DNA from: Planctomycetaceae bacterium
Lineage (GTDB): Bacteria > Planctomycetota > Planctomycetia > Pirellulales > Thermoguttaceae
DNA: 9,931 nt
Assembly (NCBI GenBank): GCA_031276415.1
Contig: JAISNF010000048.1
Coordinates: forward strand, 1 to 9,931
Direction of reading: 5' to 3'
Shown here: one piece after another, positions 6,157-9,931 of the stretch
Layout: every line of letters begins with the position of its first letter
How positions within the stretch are numbered: position 1 is the first letter of the stretch
Program-made: the position numbers and the translations under genes
The notes under the pieces: generated by a model
What the model was told of the DNA's origin: nothing
The model's database searches: none
What the model saw: only the letters and a program-made list of their open reading frames with translations

Positions 6157-7153
6157 TGGTTTTCTCCACCATATATTTTGCAACAGCATCGAAAAGAGCC
6201 TGATCCGCTTCATCCAATACACTCGAAGCAAGTTTAACATATTCCGCAGATTTATCGTAACGAACAGTATGATTATGTTTTGACAAATTATAAAAAATCA
6301 CATCATCATTTTTTTGGCGTAATACATCGAAATATCTTGCCAGATTATAATTATGTGTTGCAACAAATATTTGAACATTGTTACGTTGCATCGTCAACAA
6401 AATATCAACCAACACCGGTAAATGTTCAGGATTGATATTACATTCCGGCTCGTCCCAAAAAAGAATACTGCCGCTTTCCAATAATCCGTTACGAATTAGT
6501 TTCCACAACAACCCCATTTTACGAAACCCTTCTGCCTCATAAGGATACGCTATTTTTTGTCCCGAAGATTTGACAATATAAAATGTATCGTTTTCGTACA
6601 AAACCTCTCCGTCAATAATTTTACGAATCTTTGCTAACAGAGTTTCACTAACTGTTGATATTTTCCGCGTTTCAGGTAATTCTGCATTGACAATAATATC
6701 TGTTTGAGTTACATCAAAAGGCATTTTGTATTTTTCATTCATTGCCAAAAAACCTTTGGAATGAGAAAGCATCTCCGTTGTCGGAATATAAACAGACTGG
6801 ATATTGGTTTCAAAAATTTTGCGATTTTCTTCTGTTACCGTAAATGTTGTTTCATCATTACGGTATTTTAATGTAACACCGTCAATTTTAAGACAATATT
6901 TCGCATTGGTTTTCCAAATCGTTTTTGTTTCTTTATCTTCGGAATTTGTTGAGAAAAATTCATACAACTGTTTATTTCTTTGCGATATTTTTTCGTGTGT
7001 TCGATTGCAAGCAGCGTAAAGCAGTTTCAGTAAAGTAGTTTTTCCTGAACCATTTGATCCGATGAAAACATTGATACCTTTACAGAAATCCATTGAAAAT
7101 TTATTGTTGCTAAAAACCAACAGATTGTCAATTTCAATTTGCTCTATTGCCAT
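6137..7153 (-). CDS. AAA/ABC-class ATPase of a putative defence module
   Basis: The ATG at 7153 is chosen over an upstream extension to 7195 because AAAGGA (7165-7160) precedes it by 6 bases and MAIEQIEIDNLLVF is a typical beginning. The 338-residue soluble protein has Walker A GSNGSGKT (32-39) after an FSMDFCKGINVFIG strand, a signature-like segment EAEGFRKMGLLWKLI (206-220), Walker B SILFWDEPE (229-237) and the H-loop histidine H267 in VATHNYN. This matches the single-domain AAA_21/AAA_15 ATPases related to RecF, OLD and PtuA, which usually work with a nuclease partner. No nuclease or TOPRIM domain is fused to it. The overlapping next gene supplies a nuclease-like motif. Three sampled 60-base lines give 32% GC, against 44% over four clpX lines, which suggests transfer. 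Substrate and trigger are unknown. Confidence 0.9.
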   Translation of the reverse strand: MAIEQIEIDNLLVFSNNKFSMDFCKGINVFIGSNGSGKTTLLKLLYAACNRTHEKISQRNKQLYEFFSTNSEDKETKTIWKTNAKYCLKIDGVTLKYRNDETTFTVTEENRKIFETNIQSVYIPTTEMLSHSKGFLAMNEKYKMPFDVTQTDIIVNAELPETRKISTVSETLLAKIRKIIDGEVLYENDTFYIVKSSGQKIAYPYEAEGFRKMGLLWKLIRNGLLESGSILFWDEPECNINPEHLPVLVDILLTMQRNNVQIFVATHNYNLARYFDVLRQKNDDVIFYNLSKHNHTVRYDKSAEYVKLASSVLDEADQALFDAVAKYMVEKTNDKNNF

Positions 7154-7185
7154 GATGATTCCTTTGCTGTTTGATTCACAACTAC

Positions 7186-7218
7186 AAAAAAACAAACCGC
7201 ATCCTTGGGGTTGCGGTT
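7186..7218 (-). terminator. rho-independent terminator, leftward, just before the ATPase gene
   Basis: On the minus strand AACCGCA (7218-7212) pairs with TGCGGTT (7201-7195) around a 10-base loop, followed by TG and seven T residues (7192-7186). This is the most classical terminator in the window. It would end clpX read-through or a small RNA from the 7219-7448 gap. It leaves only 32 bases before the ATPase start, so it may also act as an attenuator for the ATPase transcript. Confidence 0.7.
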
Positions 7219-7239
7219 CTCAAACGAGGTTCTAAGCGG

Positions 7240-7269
7240 TTGACGGATAAAATTCGATAACGTTATAAA
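7240..7269 (+). promoter_or_regulatory. candidate promoter, rightward, in the clpX-ATPase gap
   Basis: TTGACG (7240-7245) and TATAAA (7264-7269) are separated by 18 bases. A start near 7276 would give an RNA running through the inverted repeat at 7343-7389 and then antisense to the clpX 3' end. No open frame follows. The surrounding DNA is very AT-rich, so chance matches are likely. Confidence 0.3.
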
Positions 7270-7342
7270 TATTGTATAAATATTGTTGGAAATTAAAACC
7301 GTGTTTTTATTGTGTTTTTGTTTTTTTATTTTCAATAATGCA

Positions 7343-7389
7343 ACACCCTGAAAAGGCAAAAGAAAATTGATATTGCTTTTTCAGGGTGT
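7343..7389. repeat. long inverted repeat (16-bp stem) past the clpX stop
   Basis: The arms at 7343-7358 and 7374-7389 (ACACCCTGAAAAGGCA and its complement) pair over 16 bp with one G-T position, around a 15-base AT-rich loop. It lies 60 bases beyond the clpX stop. No U-tract follows on either strand, so it is not a standard terminator. It could stabilise the clpX mRNA 3' end, form part of a small RNA, or be a miniature mobile element. Confidence 0.65.
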
Positions 7390-7448
7390 GAGTTGTCGGG
7401 AATTAGGACACGAACAACATTGGAGCGGGCTAATCTATATTCGTAACT

Positions 7449-8744
7449 TTATGCGATTTTTGTTAATGGTTCCGGTTCTTTGATGGGCAAAACCGCTGCA
7501 CGCCCTTCAACCACGTCTTCTGTTACACGGTAAACTTCTCCCGCCGGAAGATCAGGAAGTTCATACATAATATCAAGCATTACATTTTCGACAATCGACC
7601 GAAGACCACGTGCGCCGGTCTTTTTTTCAAGGGCTTTTCGGGCAATAGCCGTTAAAGCGTTTTCTGTAAACTCGACATCAGCATCTTCCATTTGGAAAAG
7701 GCGTTTATATTGTTTCACTAACGCATTTTTCGGTTCGCTCATTACCTGAATCAAAGCCGCTTCGTCAAGCGGAGTTAGCGTTGAAATTACCGGCAACCGC
7801 CCAACCAATTCAGGAATCAAACCAAAATGGTTAATGTCCTCCGATGTAACTTTTGAAAGATAATTGAAACAACGCTCTTCCCGATTCAACGGTGCAGTTT
7901 GATTAAAACCAATCGCCTTTTTACCAAGCCGTTGACCAATAATATCTTCCAATCCGACAAATGTTCCGCCGCAAATAAACAAAATATTTGTCGTATCAAC
8001 CTGAATATATTGTTGTTCGGGATGTTTGCGTCCTCCTTGCGGCGGAACATTGGCAATCGTTCCTTCCAACATTTTAAGAAGCGACTGCTGCACTCCTTCG
8101 CCGGAAACATCTCTGGTAATTGAAACATTTTGTGACGTTTTACCAATCTTGTCAAGTTCATCAATGTAAATGATTCCTCGCTGGGCTAATTCAACATCAA
8201 ATTCTGCAGCATGTAAAAGTTTCAAAATAAGATTTTCAACATCTTCACCGACATAACCGGCTTCGGTTAAAGTTGTTGCGTCACCGATTGCAAACGGTAC
8301 ATCAAGAATTTTCGCCAGTGTTTGAGCGAGAAGCGTTTTACCGGAACCAGTGGGACCAATTAACAAAACATTGGATTTGTCAAGCACAACATCATTGCCC
8401 TCGTCCTTGTTGATAAGCCGTTTGTAATGATTGTGAACGGCAACAGACAATACCTTCTTCGCATGTTCCTGACCGACAACATATTCGCTAAGCCGCATTA
8501 CAATTTCACGCGGAGAAGGAACTTTTGAAAGCGGTTTCGTGCTTGAACCGTAACGCCGCCGACGTTCTTGTGTTAAAATTGTTTGGCATAAGTCAATGCA
8601 TTCACCGCAAATATAAACATCGCCGGGACCTTCGACAAGCGGTCCTACATCGCGGTAACTCTTGTGACAGAACGAACAAATAGCGTTTTTCTTATTTGTT
8701 CCGCCATTTCCTTTATTCAAATTAGAATCGCGCCCGGATGACAT
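7449..8744 (-). CDS. clpX: ClpX, ATPase subunit of the Clp protease
   Basis: The 431-residue protein is a typical full-length ClpX. The N-terminal zinc-binding domain has CSFC (23-26) and CGEC (46-49). The AAA+ domain has Walker A GPTGSGKT (130-137), the pore-1 loop GYVGED (163-168), Walker B IIYIDELDK (191-199), VSGEGVQQ (213-220), pore-2-type GGRKHPEQ (237-244), the ClpP-docking loop IGF (278-280) and sensor-2 GARGLRS (377-383). ClpX unfolds tagged cytoplasmic proteins and feeds them to ClpP. The IGF loop is intact, so ClpP docking is expected. The ATG at 8744 has AAGG 7 bases upstream. clpP and tig, its usual neighbours, are not here: the next gene upstream is the SHOCT-like membrane protein 372 bases away. 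The C-terminal tail after about 415 is short and acidic-proline rich, as is common. Confidence 0.98.
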   Translation of the reverse strand: MSSGRDSNLNKGNGGTNKKNAICSFCHKSYRDVGPLVEGPGDVYICGECIDLCQTILTQERRRRYGSSTKPLSKVPSPREIVMRLSEYVVGQEHAKKVLSVAVHNHYKRLINKDEGNDVVLDKSNVLLIGPTGSGKTLLAQTLAKILDVPFAIGDATTLTEAGYVGEDVENLILKLLHAAEFDVELAQRGIIYIDELDKIGKTSQNVSITRDVSGEGVQQSLLKMLEGTIANVPPQGGRKHPEQQYIQVDTTNILFICGGTFVGLEDIIGQRLGKKAIGFNQTAPLNREERCFNYLSKVTSEDINHFGLIPELVGRLPVISTLTPLDEAALIQVMSEPKNALVKQYKRLFQMEDADVEFTENALTAIARKALEKKTGARGLRSIVENVMLDIMYELPDLPAGEVYRVTEDVVEGRAAVLPIKEPEPLTKIA

Positions 8745-9116
8745 GGATTCGCCTTTCTTTGCTTTGAGGTTTATGTTTCCGAAAGTTCAATGGTGTCTTT
8801 CTTTCAACGTGATTACCGGTTCCATAAGCCGGTCAAACAAAAATTGCTCACGGTGAAACGATGCTGTCCGAATCCTTGGAAACTTTTTTGTCATCCTTGG
8901 TTTGTACGATTAGCAAAAAAATATGTTAGCCCAAACGATCTTAGTTCAAACAATTTCATAATTCCAATCGTTCTTGTATTACGAAAAAAAAAGAAAGGTG
9001 TTTATATCTTTATCATTTTTATTAAATCTCATCTCATAAAACTTTATCAAGTCTCATGAACCAATTCCGGTAAATAATTTTATTGGAAATTTTATTGAAT
9101 TGGATTGTTTGAATTT
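8745..9116. other. 372-base gap upstream of clpX without a supported gene
   Basis: An 89-codon plus-strand frame (8790-9059) has no ribosome binding site and no recognisable domain, and becomes lysine- and isoleucine-rich low-complexity sequence. A short ACCGG/CCGGT stem (8815-8819/8829-8833) and a wide CCAATTC/GAATTGG pair (9061-9067/9097-9103) are present. The stretch is most simply the clpX promoter and leader region. Confidence 0.5.
9021..9050 (-). promoter_or_regulatory. candidate clpX promoter
   Basis: Minus-strand TTGATA (9050-9045) and TTTAAT (9026-9021), each one mismatch from consensus, are separated by 18 bases. The predicted start lies about 270 bases before the clpX ATG, which implies a long leader. 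The region is AT-rich, so confidence is limited. Confidence 0.35.
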
Positions 9117-9539
9117 TTATCGGTCAATTACCGTGTCGTTGTCCGCTGCATTTTCATTATCGTAATGACCGGCAATTTGTGTGTCGTCTTTATTATTCAA
9201 AAAATCTGAAAAATCGTCAGGATCATTATTTTGCGTTTTTACTGTTTTTTGGGCAGCAAGCAGAACAATCGGATCAACCGGATTTTGTGTTTTATTTTTT
9301 TCTTCATTAACAATTTGAGCGGCGAGACGTTTCTTAATAATTCGGAATTCTGATTCGGAGAGTTTGCCTTGTGATTTCAATTCCCGAAAATTATTGAGGA
9401 TATCTTCGGTGTTTAGTTCCTTTTGTACCGATTTCTCATGTAATAATCTCACGACATAAATTGCAACCGCTATTAAAATCGCTAAAATTGCGAAAAAAAT
9501 TACGAGTTGAATAATCTCTACGGAGAATACTTTCGGCAT
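9117..9539 (-). CDS. single-pass membrane protein with a SHOCT-like helical segment
   Basis: From the ATG at 9539 the protein has 140 residues. Residues 8-30 (IIQLVIFFAILAILIAVAIY and following) form one strong membrane helix. Residues 44-76 (NTEDILNNFRELKSQGKLSE, then EFRIIKKRLAAQI) match the short SHOCT pattern of a helix, a GKLSESEF turn and a second helix. The tail after about 85 is acidic, Asn/Asp-rich and probably disordered. An upstream ATG at 9581 would add 14 residues; 9539 is preferred because MPKVFSVEII leads directly into the helix, though neither has a good ribosome binding site. SHOCT segments occur at the ends of many bacterial membrane proteins and may mediate oligomer contacts; no enzymatic role is visible. 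It precedes clpX in the same orientation, with no evident functional link. Confidence 0.75.
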   Translation of the reverse strand: MPKVFSVEIIQLVIFFAILAILIAVAIYVVRLLHEKSVQKELNTEDILNNFRELKSQGKLSESEFRIIKKRLAAQIVNEEKNKTQNPVDPIVLLAAQKTVKTQNNDPDDFSDFLNNKDDTQIAGHYDNENAADNDTVIDR

Positions 9540-9600
9540 AGTTTTTTTATTTTGGTAAACTGCCGTTATCAGGAAAATCATTTTTCATCAATTCAAAACC

Positions 9601-9629
9601 ATTTCTCAGCAATTCATTTATGCTATAAT
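9601..9629 (+). promoter_or_regulatory. extended -10 promoter, rightward
   Basis: TGCTATAAT at 9621-9629 is a perfect -10 with the extended TGn element. The -35 position (about 9601-9606) is poor, as is usual for extended -10 promoters. The predicted start near 9636 gives a leader of about 53 bases to the ATG at 9689. Confidence 0.55.
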
Positions 9630-9655
9630 ATATCACTCACTTAGGGTTTCGGCAA
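9627..9655 (-). promoter_or_regulatory. divergent promoter, leftward, for the SHOCT-like gene
   Basis: Minus-strand TTGCCG (9655-9650) and TATATT (9632-9627) are 17 bases apart. The -10 overlaps the -10 of the rightward promoter by three bases, so the two could not be occupied at once. A start near 9620 leaves an 80-base leader to the ATG at 9539. Confidence 0.4.
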
Positions 9656-9688
9656 CTAAAATAGGAAAGATTTTACCAATTACAGATT

Positions 9689-9931
9689 ATGAAATTTCCG
9701 ATTGTACACATTCCGATTATTTTTTTTGTTTTTTCCATTTTTTCTATGGATTCCATGAATTTTCAATTATCAGGTCAGGAAGAGCGGTTATATTCCGGTG
9801 TTTTGCCGCAAAATCCGGAGATATTTGAAGGAGTTCAGGCGGCAATGAAAGGTGAAAACGAGGTTGCCGAAAAATTGTTCACCGAAGCCATGAAAAAACA
9901 ACCGGGAAGTCGTCCGGGCGGAGTGAATGCG
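9689..9931 (+). CDS. secreted TPR-like repeat protein, N-terminal part (runs off the right edge)
   Basis: Eighty-one codons are visible from the ATG at 9689. Residues 2-30 look like a signal peptide or membrane anchor: one Lys, then a hydrophobic core VHIPIIFFVFSIF, then a polar stretch with a possible cleavage site around SMNFQLSGQ. From about residue 48 the sequence FEGVQAAMKGENEVAEKLFT and the following EAMKKQPGSRPGG have the helix-turn-helix spacing of one TPR unit (small residues, then a Lys-rich helix ending in QP). Planctomycetes encode many secreted TPR proteins of this type. No Shine-Dalgarno is evident near the start. The function is unknown and the C-terminal part is not visible. 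Confidence 0.7.
   Translation, partial: MKFPIVHIPIIFFVFSIFSMDSMNFQLSGQEERLYSGVLPQNPEIFEGVQAAMKGENEVAEKLFTEAMKKQPGSRPGGVNA

Noticed and set aside
5947..6237. 96-codon plus-strand frame opposite the nuclease-like gene
   Set aside because: It is Phe/Cys-rich, as expected of an antisense shadow. The minus strand has a ribosome binding site, the gene overlap and the nuclease motif.
7154..7359. 71-codon minus-strand frame overlapping the ATPase start
   Set aside because: It covers the terminator and AT-rich gap, and its end lies out of frame inside the ATPase gene.
8790..9059. 89-codon plus-strand frame upstream of clpX
   Set aside because: There is no ribosome binding site, the last third is low-complexity Lys/Ile/Phe, and it covers the likely clpX leader and promoter.

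Overview
The window is bacterial, AT-rich chromosomal DNA, most likely from a low-GC planctomycete. That placement is an inference. It rests on the style of the ComEC protein (a GHG element where most bacteria have GQGD, then an SHPDSDHYNG motif), on a secreted protein that starts a TPR-like repeat, and on weak or absent Shine-Dalgarno sites before most genes. No ribosomal RNA or tRNA gene is present to settle it.

Layout. Positions 1-660 hold no convincing protein gene except the first codons of a leftward gene at the left edge. A near-perfect sigma-70 promoter (461-488, minus strand) fires leftward through about 430 bases packed with hairpins, which I read as a long structured leader or non-coding RNA. 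Next come degenerate ATCTGCG repeats (563-636) and a frameshifted gene remnant on the minus strand (715-907). A rightward group follows: a small membrane zinc-ribbon protein (1012-1371), a glyoxalase-II-like metallo-beta-lactamase hydrolase (1484-2140) and a full-length ComEC/Rec2 DNA-uptake channel (2312-4876). The rest of the window to 9539 is leftward: a SHOCT-like membrane protein (9117-9539), clpX (7449-8744), an AAA ATPase (6137-7153), a short PD-(D/E)XK-like protein overlapping it (5944-6156), and an extended-SDR epimerase (4920-5924) whose start lies about 20 bases past the nuclease-like gene. At the right edge, overlapping divergent promoters serve the SHOCT-like gene and a secreted TPR-like protein that runs off the window.

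How the genes relate. The ATPase and the small nuclease-like protein overlap by 20 bases and are more AT-rich than clpX and the epimerase. They look like an acquired two-gene ATPase plus nuclease module of the anti-phage or toxin kind, whose nuclease half stops straight after its catalytic EIK strand. The other genes are housekeeping or general: proteolysis (ClpX), DNA uptake (ComEC), thioester or metabolite hydrolysis (MBL) and nucleotide-sugar-type epimerisation (SDR). The two most unusual things here are the hairpin array with its consensus promoter and the truncated ATPase-nuclease pair.
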